A DNA stretch of 64,000 bases from UBA3537 sp965658025. Its GTDB lineage: Bacteria; Bacteroidota; Bacteroidia; Flavobacteriales; Flavobacteriaceae. Positions within the stretch are counted from its first letter, which is position 1. The number at the start of each line of letters is the position of its first letter. Where the stretch lies: the NCBI GenBank assembly GCA_965658025.1, contig CBFHQL010000001.1, positions 62,001 through 126,000 of the forward strand, given 5' to 3'. Under the pieces are notes generated by a model. That model searched no databases and had not been told where the DNA came from. It worked only from the letters and a program-made list of their open reading frames with translations. A program made the position numbers and the translations under genes. Positions 44,283 to 53,080 of this stretch are shown in pieces.

Positions 44283-45129
44283 AGAACATTATTGCGATGT
44301 GTCCATAGTATGTGCCAATTATAATAATGGGCGATATTTAGATCAATTTATTTTTAGCATTGAGCAATCTAGCGCTTTGCCAAAAGAGTTGATAATTGTT
44401 GATGATGGATCAACGGACAACTCAATAGAGATTTTATCAACATACACATTGCCATATTTGAAAGTTATAGCATTAAAAACCAATCAAGGTTTTGCAAATG
44501 CACTCAACGTAGGGATTTCAGAGGCTACTTCAAAATACGTTTTAAGAGTTGACCCAGACGACCTCATTGAAAAAACAAGAATTGGAAAACAATTTTTTTT
44601 CCTTGAAGAGAATAAAGATGTTGGAATAGTTGGATCTAATGCACTATATTTTCATGGTGAAAACATGAAGACCATAGGAAGTTCAAAATTTCCTTTATCC
44701 TTTTATGAAATTAAAAGTAGGTATATTTTTGGCGAACACGGAGTCTTGCATGGAACTGTTATGGGTAAAACAACACTTTTTAAAAAGTTTGAGTATGTTC
44801 AAGAAAATGTTCCAGCAGAGGATTACGAAATTTTTGCAAAAATGATAAATGATGGAGTAAAGTTTGCAAATTTAGAAGAGAGATTAACAAAGGTCAGAAT
44901 TCATGAAAATAGCGTTTCAAATTTTTTACCCAAAAGCACCTATATTAAAATGTTTTTAATAAGAGATACAGTTTTTAATAAAAACACCTCTTGGCTCAAA
45001 CTTAATTCAACTTATTACTGTAACTATTTTTATCGAAAATATAAGTATGAAAGACAGGCAATTAGAGTTATTTATTTATTCATTAGTATAATATTAAGAC
45101 CGGATAAACTTTGGAGAAGATTAAAATAA
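44275..45129 (+). CDS. Glycosyltransferase family 2
   Basis: A 284-residue GT-A inverting glycosyltransferase. The N-terminal V-S-I-V-C-A-N-Y-N-N-G, then I-V-D-D-G-S-T-D-N and the D-x-D-type R-V-D-P-D-D near 99 bind the nucleotide sugar and metal; E-D-Y-E near 181 supplies the likely base. There is no transmembrane helix until a weak hydrophobic C-terminal stretch. It overlaps the sialyltransferase-like gene by 8 bases and the next membrane protein by 19. It adds one sugar of the repeat unit; donor and acceptor are unknown. Confidence 0.9.
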   Translation: MNKEHYCDVSIVCANYNNGRYLDQFIFSIEQSSALPKELIIVDDGSTDNSIEILSTYTLPYLKVIALKTNQGFANALNVGISEATSKYVLRVDPDDLIEKTRIGKQFFFLEENKDVGIVGSNALYFHGENMKTIGSSKFPLSFYEIKSRYIFGEHGVLHGTVMGKTTLFKKFEYVQENVPAEDYEIFAKMINDGVKFANLEERLTKVRIHENSVSNFLPKSTYIKMFLIRDTVFNKNTSWLKLNSTYYCNYFYRKYKYERQAIRVIYLFISIILRPDKLWRRLK

Positions 45130-46292
45130 ATTTCACCTCCCTTTTTTTTATAAGCTATTTGATAATTTTCGTTTTTGATAGCGTGATAAATTATTACACG
45201 AAAATTCCTGTTTTCGTAAGCTTTTCAATGTTATTTATCCCATTATCAATATTGGTTATTAAACCTAAGCCCAACAATGAAACTAATTTATATATACTTT
45301 TCGTTGTATTTCTTTTAATTAGTACAGGGGTCAATATTTTTAGATTCAGTTTTTCTATAAAAAACATATCAGATTTAATATTCATTTTAATTTTTGCGAC
45401 AACCATAACGCTATATAACAATAATAAAAATCATATCAAGAGTAAATACATTGATTGGTTTTCTGTTGTATGTTTGATAATGTTTTATATTACGTTCTTA
45501 GGGGTTGACAACACAAGGTGGGGGAACACCTTAAATTCAGGCTCACATGACATAGAATATTTAAGAGCATACAAACAAGGGTTGTTTAGAATAGCTCATA
45601 TAGCCGCTTATTTTTTTACTTTTTTAGGGTTTTATTATTTATACTTATACAATAAATTCAAGAAAATAAAACATTTCACACTTTTATGCGGTATGTTTTT
45701 ATCTGTAGTTATGGTTGGTTCAAGAGCACCTATTTTTGCAGTACTATTGGGTTTTGGCTTAGCAAGTTTAAGATTAAAATATATTAAGTATGTAATGCTA
45801 CTAATTTTTTTGATCATTTTAATAATATTAAACATTGATATAATTCTTGAGTTAACAAAAGGAACTATAGTTTTTCAATACTTTTCAATATTTAAAACAT
45901 TCATATCAAACTTTGGTAGACTCTCACGAGTTTTGATATGGGCATCATTTTTCGAGGAGTTAGCTAAATTTAACTTTTTTGATTATATTTTTGGAAGAGG
46001 AACGAATAACGCCATGCTAATAAATGAAGCTAAAGGACTTGGAAAAATATGGTTTCACAATGATTTTTTAAACATCTTTTATAGCTTCGGAATGATAAGT
46101 TTTATATTGTATATATTTTTCTACATGAATATTTATAGGGTTAATAAATTGTGTATGAATAATACAATTATAAGAACTCTTTTTTTTACAATTATATTGT
46201 TAGCATTTTTTAACGGTTTTTATTTGTATTATGTGATGTTTCCACTTTACATTTTTTACAAAATTTTAAGTGTTGAAGAAAAAATAAAGTAA
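45111..46292 (+). CDS. O-antigen polymerase/ligase-like membrane protein (Wzy candidate 1)
   Basis: A 393-residue membrane protein with about ten transmembrane helices and one larger periplasmic loop (about 255-325) with E-E-L-A-K-F and H-N-D-F-L-N, a typical Wzy/WaaL feature. V-G-S-R-A-P-I-F-A near 202 matches the conserved arginine of the O-antigen ligase family. The start is a TTG inside the preceding gene, giving a 19-base overlap; no ATG exists nearby. It is one of three such proteins in the locus and, by its place, the best candidate for the repeat-unit polymerase. Confidence 0.75.
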   Translation: MEKIKINFTSLFFISYLIIFVFDSVINYYTKIPVFVSFSMLFIPLSILVIKPKPNNETNLYILFVVFLLISTGVNIFRFSFSIKNISDLIFILIFATTITLYNNNKNHIKSKYIDWFSVVCLIMFYITFLGVDNTRWGNTLNSGSHDIEYLRAYKQGLFRIAHIAAYFFTFLGFYYLYLYNKFKKIKHFTLLCGMFLSVVMVGSRAPIFAVLLGFGLASLRLKYIKYVMLLIFLIILIILNIDIILELTKGTIVFQYFSIFKTFISNFGRLSRVLIWASFFEELAKFNFFDYIFGRGTNNAMLINEAKGLGKIWFHNDFLNIFYSFGMISFILYIFFYMNIYRVNKLCMNNTIIRTLFFTIILLAFFNGFYLYYVMFPLYIFYKILSVEEKIK

Positions 46293-46297
46293 CTTTG
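46290..46297 (+). promoter_or_regulatory. -7-type element before the oxygenase gene
   Basis: TAACTTTG matches TAnnTTTG, 12 bases before the ATG at 46310. The nearest TTG (46273-46275) is only 14 bases upstream. This may be an internal promoter of the polysaccharide locus. Confidence 0.35.
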
Positions 46298-46309
46298 AAA
46301 AAAATATAA

Positions 46310-47086
46310 ATGATAAATTGGAACTTTTTAGAAAAAAACAAGGATGAATTAAGGGTCAAGTATTTAACAAATAGGCCATTTCCACATCTTATTATTGATG
46401 ATTTTTGCGAAGAAAGTAAATTAATAAATCTGAGGGATTCTGTGCCTGAATTGGGTAATAAAAGCAGAGATTATATGTTTGCAGGGAACAAGTTTGAAAA
46501 ATCAAATTACAAAGAATTGGGGCCATTATTTGAAGAGTATTACAACGATATTAAGTCTGATCGATTCAACTCCTTCCTAAGCTTTATTTCTTCAAAAGAA
46601 GTATTTGTTGACCCAAAAAATCATGGCGGTGGACTACATCAAGGTAAGAAGAATAGTTTCCTTGATATGCATTTGGATTTTAACTATCACCCCCTACAGC
46701 ATAAATGGTATAGACAGATGAACTTGCTTTTGTATTTAAATAAAGAGTGGAAGCAAGAATACGGAGGGCACTTGAAAATAGAAGATCTAAGGTCGGGAAA
46801 AAAAGCAAAGTTAGACGTGCCTTTTAACAGATTAATTATTCAAGAATGTGGACCCTATTCTCTTCATGGATATGACATGACTTCTTTTCCTGAAGGCAAT
46901 TATAGAACCTCAATAGCCACTTATGCATACACTAAACACGATGTATTAATGGAAAAGCCAAGAACCACAGACTGGTTTCCTAATAAAAATGCTTCACCAA
47001 CAAAAAGATTTATCGCTAAACATTATGACAAGGCTGTTAAAATAAAAAATAAGTTTTTTGGGAGTGGTACTGCTAAAAATCAATAG
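46310..47086 (+). CDS. 2-oxoglutarate/Fe(II)-dependent oxygenase
   Basis: A 258-residue soluble protein with the iron-binding facial triad of the prolyl-hydroxylase-like oxygenases: H121-x-D123 in D-M-H-L-D-F, the distal histidine H186 in S-L-H-G-Y, and the 2-oxoglutarate-binding R199 in N-Y-R-T-S. L-L-L-Y-L-N-K-E-W and G-G-H-L-K-I-E-D, typical of the family, lie between. Members near polysaccharide genes may hydroxylate a sugar, lipid carrier or protein; the target is not evident. It lies between the Wzy candidate gene and the glycosyltransferase gene, close to both. Confidence 0.83.
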   Translation: MINWNFLEKNKDELRVKYLTNRPFPHLIIDDFCEESKLINLRDSVPELGNKSRDYMFAGNKFEKSNYKELGPLFEEYYNDIKSDRFNSFLSFISSKEVFVDPKNHGGGLHQGKKNSFLDMHLDFNYHPLQHKWYRQMNLLLYLNKEWKQEYGGHLKIEDLRSGKKAKLDVPFNRLIIQECGPYSLHGYDMTSFPEGNYRTSIATYAYTKHDVLMEKPRTTDWFPNKNASPTKRFIAKHYDKAVKIKNKFFGSGTAKNQ

Positions 47087-47088
47087 TT

Positions 47089-48204
47089 TTGAAGATAGCA
47101 ATCTTAGGCACCAGAGGAATCCCAAATTTTCATGGAGGTTTTGAGCAATTTTCAGAATTTTTTTCAGTTTTTATGGCTGATAAAGGGCATGAAGTTTATG
47201 TATATAATTCACATAGTCACCCTTACAAAAAAGCGAAGTTCAAAAACGTCAACATCATTCATTGTAATGATCCAGAGCAAATAATTGGCACTGTAGGTCA
47301 ATTTATTTATGACTTTAACTGCATTATTGATTCAAGAAAAAGAGAATATGATATCATTTTGCAACTTGGTTATACCAGTAGCTCTATTTGGTCGTTTTTA
47401 TTCCCCAAAAAACCATTAATTATAACCAATATGGATGGTTTGGAGTGGAAAAGATCTAAGTACAACAAGGGGATTCAAAAATTTTTGAAGTATGCCGAAA
47501 AACTAGCGGTAAATAACAGTCATTTTTTAATTTCAGATTCCATAGGGATTCAGGACTATATCAAAAATAAACACAAAAGAAACTCAGAATATATACCCTA
47601 TGGCGCCAAAATATTTAATAGACCAGATATTACTTTACTAAAGGAATACGGTTTAGTGCCTTACAGCTACAATATGTTGATTGCAAGGCTAGAGCCAGAA
47701 AACAATATTGAATCAATCTTAGACGGTATAATTTTGTCAAAAACTAAGGAGAAATTCCTTGTTATTGGAAAACATGATGTAAATAAGTTTGGTTCTTTTT
47801 TAAAAAATAAGTACAAAAATTTTGGACACATAAAATTTATTGGAGGCATCTACGATTTAAATCATTTAAATAACCTAAGATATTTTTCTAAGTTCTATTT
47901 TCATGGACATTCTGTTGGCGGAACAAATCCATCTTTATTGGAGGCCATGGCATCTGGGACACTAATTGTCGCTAATGATAATATATTCAATAGAAGTATT
48001 TTAAAAAAGAATGCTCTATATTTTAAAAATGCTAAAGATATTGCAGATATTTTTCAAAATAATTCTTTGTTTGAAAATAATAAAAAAAAGTTTTCAATAA
48101 ATAATATTAAAGAAATTAAGACAAATTTTAGTTGGGAATATATAAATAATAAATATGAGCAATATTTAATTTCCAAAATGCATAAAAATAAATGTCAAAA
48201 TTAA
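47089..48204 (+). CDS. DUF1972-type glycosyltransferase (rhamnosyltransferase-like)
   Basis: A 371-residue GT-B enzyme of family GT4. The N-terminal DUF1972 domain is clear (K-I-A-I-L-G-T-R-G-I-P then H-G-G-F-E-Q). The C-terminal GT1-type domain has the donor-binding H-G-H-S-V-G-G-T-N-P-S-L-L-E-A motif near 280-294. Pneumococcal WchF/Cps2T, which transfers rhamnose, has the same DUF1972 start, so rhamnose from the rfbC/rfbD products is a plausible donor. The start is TTG at 47089, two bases after the oxygenase stop. It overlaps the next gene by 13 bases. Confidence 0.87.
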   Translation: MKIAILGTRGIPNFHGGFEQFSEFFSVFMADKGHEVYVYNSHSHPYKKAKFKNVNIIHCNDPEQIIGTVGQFIYDFNCIIDSRKREYDIILQLGYTSSSIWSFLFPKKPLIITNMDGLEWKRSKYNKGIQKFLKYAEKLAVNNSHFLISDSIGIQDYIKNKHKRNSEYIPYGAKIFNRPDITLLKEYGLVPYSYNMLIARLEPENNIESILDGIILSKTKEKFLVIGKHDVNKFGSFLKNKYKNFGHIKFIGGIYDLNHLNNLRYFSKFYFHGHSVGGTNPSLLEAMASGTLIVANDNIFNRSILKKNALYFKNAKDIADIFQNNSLFENNKKKFSINNIKEIKTNFSWEYINNKYEQYLISKMHKNKCQN

Positions 48205-49457
48205 AGAAAATTGGATTTGCGAATATAACACTTGCCATAATAGCAATTACTTTGTTTATTACCCCAAAGTTATTAAATCCAATTTTCATTGCAGTCCTAT
48301 TTTTGTTTGTAACTCTTAGGTATTTCTTTTTTAATCCAAAGATTTACAAGCAGAATTTTTCTAAAATTCACGTCCTTTTTTTGGCTTATTTTACGTTAAT
48401 TTTAATATCACTATTATACTCAGAAAATTTCAATTATGGAATTAAGGTCGCTTTTTCACATATTCCATTTTTTATAATTCCCTTGATTTCATTATTCATT
48501 TCAAAAGACGAAGTAGATCTTGGATTTATATCAAAGTATTACATTAATTTTTTATGTTTAATTTTTTTAATCCTATTTATTATAGCAGTTTATAGGAATT
48601 ACGAAGAGGGTTATTCATTTATATATTTTCTAAATGCGCTATTTAACTCAGAGCCCAATGTTGAGAAATTTAAATACTTTAATTATTGGTATTTTGTATA
48701 TGATAAATTTGTCGAACCAATTAATATTCAGCCCATATATTTAGGTTTATTTACCAATATTGGTGTTATACTTTTACTGTTCCTAAACACATACAAAAAG
48801 GTAAAATACTTTTTTCCTCAATTCATTATTTTAAGTTTATTAGTTTTGTTTTGTGGTTCAAGGTGGCAGACATTAATCTTCATGCTAAATTATTTTTTGT
48901 ATGTTGTTTTTTTTCACAAATCAAAATATCATAAAAAAGTAATTATTTTATTTTTACTTGGAGCACTTATTACCGTTGTAACTCTTTTAAATCCTGTCAC
49001 AAAAACAAGATTAAAAGAAGCTTTAAATTTTAAGGAAGCTTTTTATGAAGATCAATTTGGTAGCACTTCAATTCGTATAAAAAAATGGTCGAGTGCAATT
49101 AAATGTGTTTTAAAAAGTCCATTTATTGGATATGGGGCAGGAGATGGTAAAGAGGCCCTGCTTAATCAATTTAAAAGAGATAAATTTTATTTAGCTTATT
49201 TCAATAAATACAATTCTCATAATCAATATCTTGATAGTTTACTGTACATTGGTTTAGGAGGTTTGTTAACATTGTTTATGATATTTTATTATTCCTATAA
49301 GTGGGCTAGAAATAAAATGTACATACTATTGATAACAAATACTTTTGTGGTTGGGTTTATTACAGAATCTATGTTAAATAGACAGTGGGGAATTATATCA
49401 TTTGTCTTCTTTTTTGTAATTTTTTCAACATTTAATTTTAAGAAAAATGAAGCATGA
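48192..49457 (+). CDS. O-antigen ligase family membrane protein (Wzy/WaaL candidate 2)
   Basis: A 421-residue membrane protein with about eleven transmembrane helices. The Wzy_C-type signature is visible: G-S-R-W-Q-T near 223 and the large periplasmic loop (about 270-345) with S-I-R-I-K-K-W-S, I-G-Y-G-A-G-D-G and S-H-N-Q-Y-L-D, which is the classic O-antigen ligase pattern (G-x-G-x-x, H-N-x-x-L). It may polymerise repeat units or attach the finished polymer. It overlaps the glycosyltransferase gene by 13 bases and the next membrane gene by 11. Confidence 0.82.
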   Translation: MSKLKKIGFANITLAIIAITLFITPKLLNPIFIAVLFLFVTLRYFFFNPKIYKQNFSKIHVLFLAYFTLILISLLYSENFNYGIKVAFSHIPFFIIPLISLFISKDEVDLGFISKYYINFLCLIFLILFIIAVYRNYEEGYSFIYFLNALFNSEPNVEKFKYFNYWYFVYDKFVEPINIQPIYLGLFTNIGVILLLFLNTYKKVKYFFPQFIILSLLVLFCGSRWQTLIFMLNYFLYVVFFHKSKYHKKVIILFLLGALITVVTLLNPVTKTRLKEALNFKEAFYEDQFGSTSIRIKKWSSAIKCVLKSPFIGYGAGDGKEALLNQFKRDKFYLAYFNKYNSHNQYLDSLLYIGLGGLLTLFMIFYYSYKWARNKMYILLITNTFVVGFITESMLNRQWGIISFVFFFVIFSTFNFKKNEA

Positions 49458-50550
49458 AAAAGCGATACTTACAATAATTAAAATTAGTCTAATAGCAATT
49501 TTTTTTACAGATGCTTTGACTAAATTTATTTTAAGATATATCAACCATGACCTTTTTATTTTACCCAATAGAATTCTTAAAATTTTAATGATTATTAGCA
49601 CATTAGTGATTATTGTAAGATATTTTAAGAGTTATCATCAACGAGTAATAAAAATTTACACTCTTCTTTTAATACTTTTATTAAACACTATATTTAATTA
49701 CATTTTCTTTGACTTAACATTTGAATACTTTGTAAAGTATAGCTACTTTTTTTTTATTGCACCACTCTTTTTTATTAAAATTAATGATGTCAGTTGGGAA
49801 AGAGAGGTAGTGAATACTTTAAAATATTTACTTTACATTAATTTTTTCTTTGTAGTAATTGGCTTGTTAACAGACGTTCAGTTGTTTAAAACATACTTTA
49901 GTCGATTTGGCTACAATGGTCTACTAATTACACCAATGCAAACCACTTATTTTTATATTAGTTCAATTATTGTAGCTATTAAATCAAAACAAAAAACCTT
50001 TCTCATATTAGGTTTGATTTCAGCACTTCTCGCCGGAACTAAAGCTTTGCTAGGGTTTCTGTTTTTATTGTCGCTTTATTTCATAATTGCTAAAAGTAAA
50101 CATACTAAATTAATAATAGCCCTTATTATAGTTACTGTATTTACTTTTTTTGCTTTTCTACAACAAAAGACTTTTTCTAATGCTTTAGATACCAAGGGGT
50201 TAATGTATGTCCTTACATCAACCAGAAGTGATTCATTAATTTCTTTTTTTAACAATTTACCGACAACAAACTTTAATATAATTACTGGAGGAGTTAATTT
50301 AACAAAAAACAGAGTAGAGATTGAAATTATTGATATTTTAATGTATTTTGGCCTTTTGGGGTGCATTGTGTATTATTACCTATTCAGACAATTGTACATT
50401 GGTTTTGTGAAAGAAAACTTAAGTATTTTTTTCTTTTTTTTAATTTTGTTATTTGTTTTAATTGCGGGTAATTTTCTTTATAACCCAATAAACTGCCTTA
50501 TGCTATTAGTTTCCTTAAAAACATTACAGACAAGACCTTTAACACACTGA
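49447..50550 (+). CDS. Polytopic membrane protein, polymerase-like (candidate 3)
   Basis: A 367-residue protein with about ten transmembrane helices. It resembles O-antigen polymerases in topology (a periplasmic loop at about 250-300, and A-G-T-K-A-L-L-G-F near 196 in the place of the conserved glycine-serine-arginine region), but its sequence is too diverged to name. It overlaps the preceding ligase-like gene by 11 bases, so the two are translationally coupled, perhaps as partners. It ends the very AT-rich core; 179 bases without a gene follow. Confidence 0.65.
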   Translation: MKHEKAILTIIKISLIAIFFTDALTKFILRYINHDLFILPNRILKILMIISTLVIIVRYFKSYHQRVIKIYTLLLILLLNTIFNYIFFDLTFEYFVKYSYFFFIAPLFFIKINDVSWEREVVNTLKYLLYINFFFVVIGLLTDVQLFKTYFSRFGYNGLLITPMQTTYFYISSIIVAIKSKQKTFLILGLISALLAGTKALLGFLFLLSLYFIIAKSKHTKLIIALIIVTVFTFFAFLQQKTFSNALDTKGLMYVLTSTRSDSLISFFNNLPTTNFNIITGGVNLTKNRVEIEIIDILMYFGLLGCIVYYYLFRQLYIGFVKENLSIFFFFLILLFVLIAGNFLYNPINCLMLLVSLKTLQTRPLTH

Positions 50551-50702
50551 GTGAAAGAATTTAGATAAGATAGATCCCTCATTGATTTAACAGTCAAAAA
50601 ACAAGTGCGAAGAATTAAAAAATGTCTTGAAAAGTAACTCTGTTAAAATGTTTAAACCAAATAAATTAACCCCTCAAATTACCCCAAACCAAACAATCTA
50701 AT

Positions 50703-50710
50703 TATATTTG
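50703..50710 (+). promoter_or_regulatory. -7-type promoter element before the UDP-glucuronate decarboxylase gene
   Basis: TATATTTG matches TAnnTTTG, 19 bases before the ATG at 50730. It is at the end of a 179-base gap, where base composition changes back to that of the rest of the chromosome. No -33 element is clear. Confidence 0.45.
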
Positions 50711-50729
50711 GCATGACAAATAAATTGTT

Positions 50730-51719
50730 ATGTCCAAAACCGTTCTTATCACAGGCGCCGCTGGCTTTTTAGGCTCACACCTTTGCGATCGTTTTATTGA
50801 TGAAGGGTTTCAGGTCATTGGGATGGACAATTTTATCACTGGAGATAAGGACAACCTCCAACACATTTCTAGTCATCCCAATTTTGAGTTTATAGAGCAC
50901 GATGTCACCAATTATATAGAGATTAACCAACAGGTTGATTATATTCTCCATTTTGCCTCCCCAGCAAGTCCTATAGATTATTTAAAAATACCTATTCAAA
51001 CCCTCAAAGTAGGGTCGTTAGGCACACATAACTTATTAGGACTCGCCAAAGCCAAAAAGGCCAGAATCTTAATCGCTTCCACTTCAGAAGTTTATGGAGA
51101 TCCTTTGGTACATCCGCAAAGTGAAGACTACTTTGGAAATGTGAGTTCCATTGGGCCACGTGGCGTTTATGATGAAGCCAAACGCTTTCAAGAGGCCCTT
51201 ACTATGGCGTATCATCGTTTTCATGGGCTTGATACCCGCATTGCACGAATTTTTAACACTTATGGCCCCCGTATGCGTCTCAACGACGGGCGTGTGATTC
51301 CAGCGTTTATGGGACAAGCCCTCAGAGGAGAAGCCCTAACCGTTTTTGGTGATGGCAGCCAAACACGATCGTTCTGTTATGTTGATGATATGATAGAAGG
51401 CATATACCGCTTGTTGTTTAGCGACTATACATTGCCTGTAAATCTTGGTAATCCAGAAGAAATTACCATACTGGATTTTGCGCAAGAAATTTTGGGACTT
51501 ACCAGTACTGACCAAAAAATAAAATACTTGCCTCTTCCCCAAGGGGATCCATTAAGGCGTCAACCAGACATTGCTTTGGCAAAAAAAATATTAAATTGGT
51601 CACCCAAAGTTAATCGAACGGAAGGCATGAAAATAACATTTGATTTCTTCAAAAACTTACCAGAATCAAAACTATTTAAAGCCGAACACAAAGACTTTTC
51701 AAAACACATTAAACCTTAA
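50730..51719 (+). CDS. UDP-glucuronic acid decarboxylase family SDR
   Basis: A 329-residue extended short-chain dehydrogenase close to UDP-xylose synthase (UXS). The NAD-binding T-G-A-A-G-F-L-G-S-H motif is near residue 8, S-T-S-E-V-Y-G near 114, and the catalytic Y-D-E-A-K near 147; R-I-F-N-T-Y-G-P-R-M and G-D-G-x-Q-T-R-S-F are typical of UXS. It would convert UDP-glucuronate to UDP-xylose in the cytoplasm. It overlaps the sugar transferase gene by one base (TAATG). Confidence 0.9.
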   Translation: MSKTVLITGAAGFLGSHLCDRFIDEGFQVIGMDNFITGDKDNLQHISSHPNFEFIEHDVTNYIEINQQVDYILHFASPASPIDYLKIPIQTLKVGSLGTHNLLGLAKAKKARILIASTSEVYGDPLVHPQSEDYFGNVSSIGPRGVYDEAKRFQEALTMAYHRFHGLDTRIARIFNTYGPRMRLNDGRVIPAFMGQALRGEALTVFGDGSQTRSFCYVDDMIEGIYRLLFSDYTLPVNLGNPEEITILDFAQEILGLTSTDQKIKYLPLPQGDPLRRQPDIALAKKILNWSPKVNRTEGMKITFDFFKNLPESKLFKAEHKDFSKHIKP

Positions 51720-53077
51720 TGAGTAATTTTAGACAAGGACGTTATTCATGGCTCATCAAGCCCATTTCTTACACAGTTGACCTGCTTGTAATACATTGCG
51801 TTGCATTCCTTTGGTTGTTGCCTCAATCCTTTCCTTTAAGGTTTATTGTTGTGATTTCAATAGGGTGGATTACGATGGCCTTAATTTCAAAATTTTATGA
51901 AGTTCACCGCTATTCCAACGTCGTAAGGATACTCAATTTATTGGTACGTCAGGGGCTATTCTTCGCTTTACTTATCTTTGCTTATGCAGGATTTTTCCCA
52001 CAAGAGAATAGCAATCCACGCCAAATACTTAAATTCGTTTTAGTTTGTATTTTTATTATTTCGGCGCTAAAATATTCACTTTTTTTCTTGCTAAAGAAAT
52101 ACAGATTATACTTAAAAGGGAATTTGCGCAGAACAATTATTTTAGGTGAAAGCAAACAAGCAAAAGCACTCGATGAATTTTTTGGCAACAATCCTCAATC
52201 TGGTTTTGTTAACACAAAAATAGTATCTTTAAAGGATGCTAAACGGCTCAATCTTGATACACTTTTTAGCTACATCAAAGAGGAAAAGGTTGATGAAATT
52301 TACTGTTCACTTTCAGAAATTAAACCCTCGGATGTCAAGGCCATTACACAATTTGCAGACAATAATTTGATTATAGTCAAATTTATCCCGGAACAAAACA
52401 CCGTTTTAAATAAAGACTTAAAACGTGATTTTTATGGGATTGTTCCCATTTTAGAGTTTAGAAACATCCCTTTAGACGACTCTTTTAATTTGGCCTTAAA
52501 ACGAATTTTTGATGTCGTTTTTTCTCTCGTTATCATCGTATTTGTCATGTCGTGGCTCACACCAATCATTGCTCTACTTATTAAGTTAGAGTCCAAAGGC
52601 CCCGTATTTTTCACTCAAAAACGTAATGGGTATAATTATAGGGCCTTCAATTGCTTTAAATTTAGATCGATGATTCCTAACAAAAAAGCGGATATTATTC
52701 AAGTTTCAAAGGAAGACCAACGCGTTACAAAAATTGGTAAAATCATGCGGCAAACAAGTATAGATGAACTCCCTCAATTTTTCAATGTATTTATTGGTGA
52801 TATGTCTGTCGTTGGGCCACGGCCTCATATGTTGAGCCATACAGAAATGTATGCCAACAAGGTTGATAAATTTATGGTGCGCCACTTTGTAAAACCAGGG
52901 ATTACAGGACTTGCACAAGTCAGTGGATATAGAGGAGAGGTAGAGACCGACAAAGATATTATTGGCCGCGTCCGCTATGACATATTTTATATAGAAAACT
53001 GGTCCATATTTTTGGACATCAAAATCATTATTCAAACCATTATAAAAGCCATCAAAGGCGACGAAAAAGCATATTAA
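51719..53077 (+). CDS. Undecaprenyl-phosphate sugar phosphotransferase (initiating enzyme)
   Basis: A 452-residue polyprenyl glycosylphosphotransferase of the WbaP/WcaJ type. There are four N-terminal transmembrane helices (about 12-130), a Rossmann-like middle part (I-I-L-G-E-S near 142) and a C-terminal catalytic domain after a further hydrophobic helix (about 265-290). The catalytic domain has F-F-T-Q-K-R-N-G-Y, F-K-F-R-S-M, D-E-L-P-Q-F-F-N-V and G-D-M-S-V-V-G-P-R-P-H. It loads the first sugar phosphate on undecaprenyl phosphate, starting each repeat unit. It is the last gene of the polysaccharide locus. Confidence 0.93.
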   Translation: MSNFRQGRYSWLIKPISYTVDLLVIHCVAFLWLLPQSFPLRFIVVISIGWITMALISKFYEVHRYSNVVRILNLLVRQGLFFALLIFAYAGFFPQENSNPRQILKFVLVCIFIISALKYSLFFLLKKYRLYLKGNLRRTIILGESKQAKALDEFFGNNPQSGFVNTKIVSLKDAKRLNLDTLFSYIKEEKVDEIYCSLSEIKPSDVKAITQFADNNLIIVKFIPEQNTVLNKDLKRDFYGIVPILEFRNIPLDDSFNLALKRIFDVVFSLVIIVFVMSWLTPIIALLIKLESKGPVFFTQKRNGYNYRAFNCFKFRSMIPNKKADIIQVSKEDQRVTKIGKIMRQTSIDELPQFFNVFIGDMSVVGPRPHMLSHTEMYANKVDKFMVRHFVKPGITGLAQVSGYRGEVETDKDIIGRVRYDIFYIENWSIFLDIKIIIQTIIKAIKGDEKAY

Positions 53078-53080
53078 ACA

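Noticed and set aside
51151..51168. GCCACGTGGC palindrome inside the UDP-glucuronate decarboxylase gene as parS
   Set aside because: Symmetry stops after ten bases and lacks the GTT/AAC ends; it lies in conserved coding sequence.
35861..53077. Mobile element or prophage as the source of the polysaccharide locus
   Set aside because: No transposase, integrase, direct repeats or tRNA-associated attachment site is visible at either edge; exchange by homologous recombination in the flanks is more likely.
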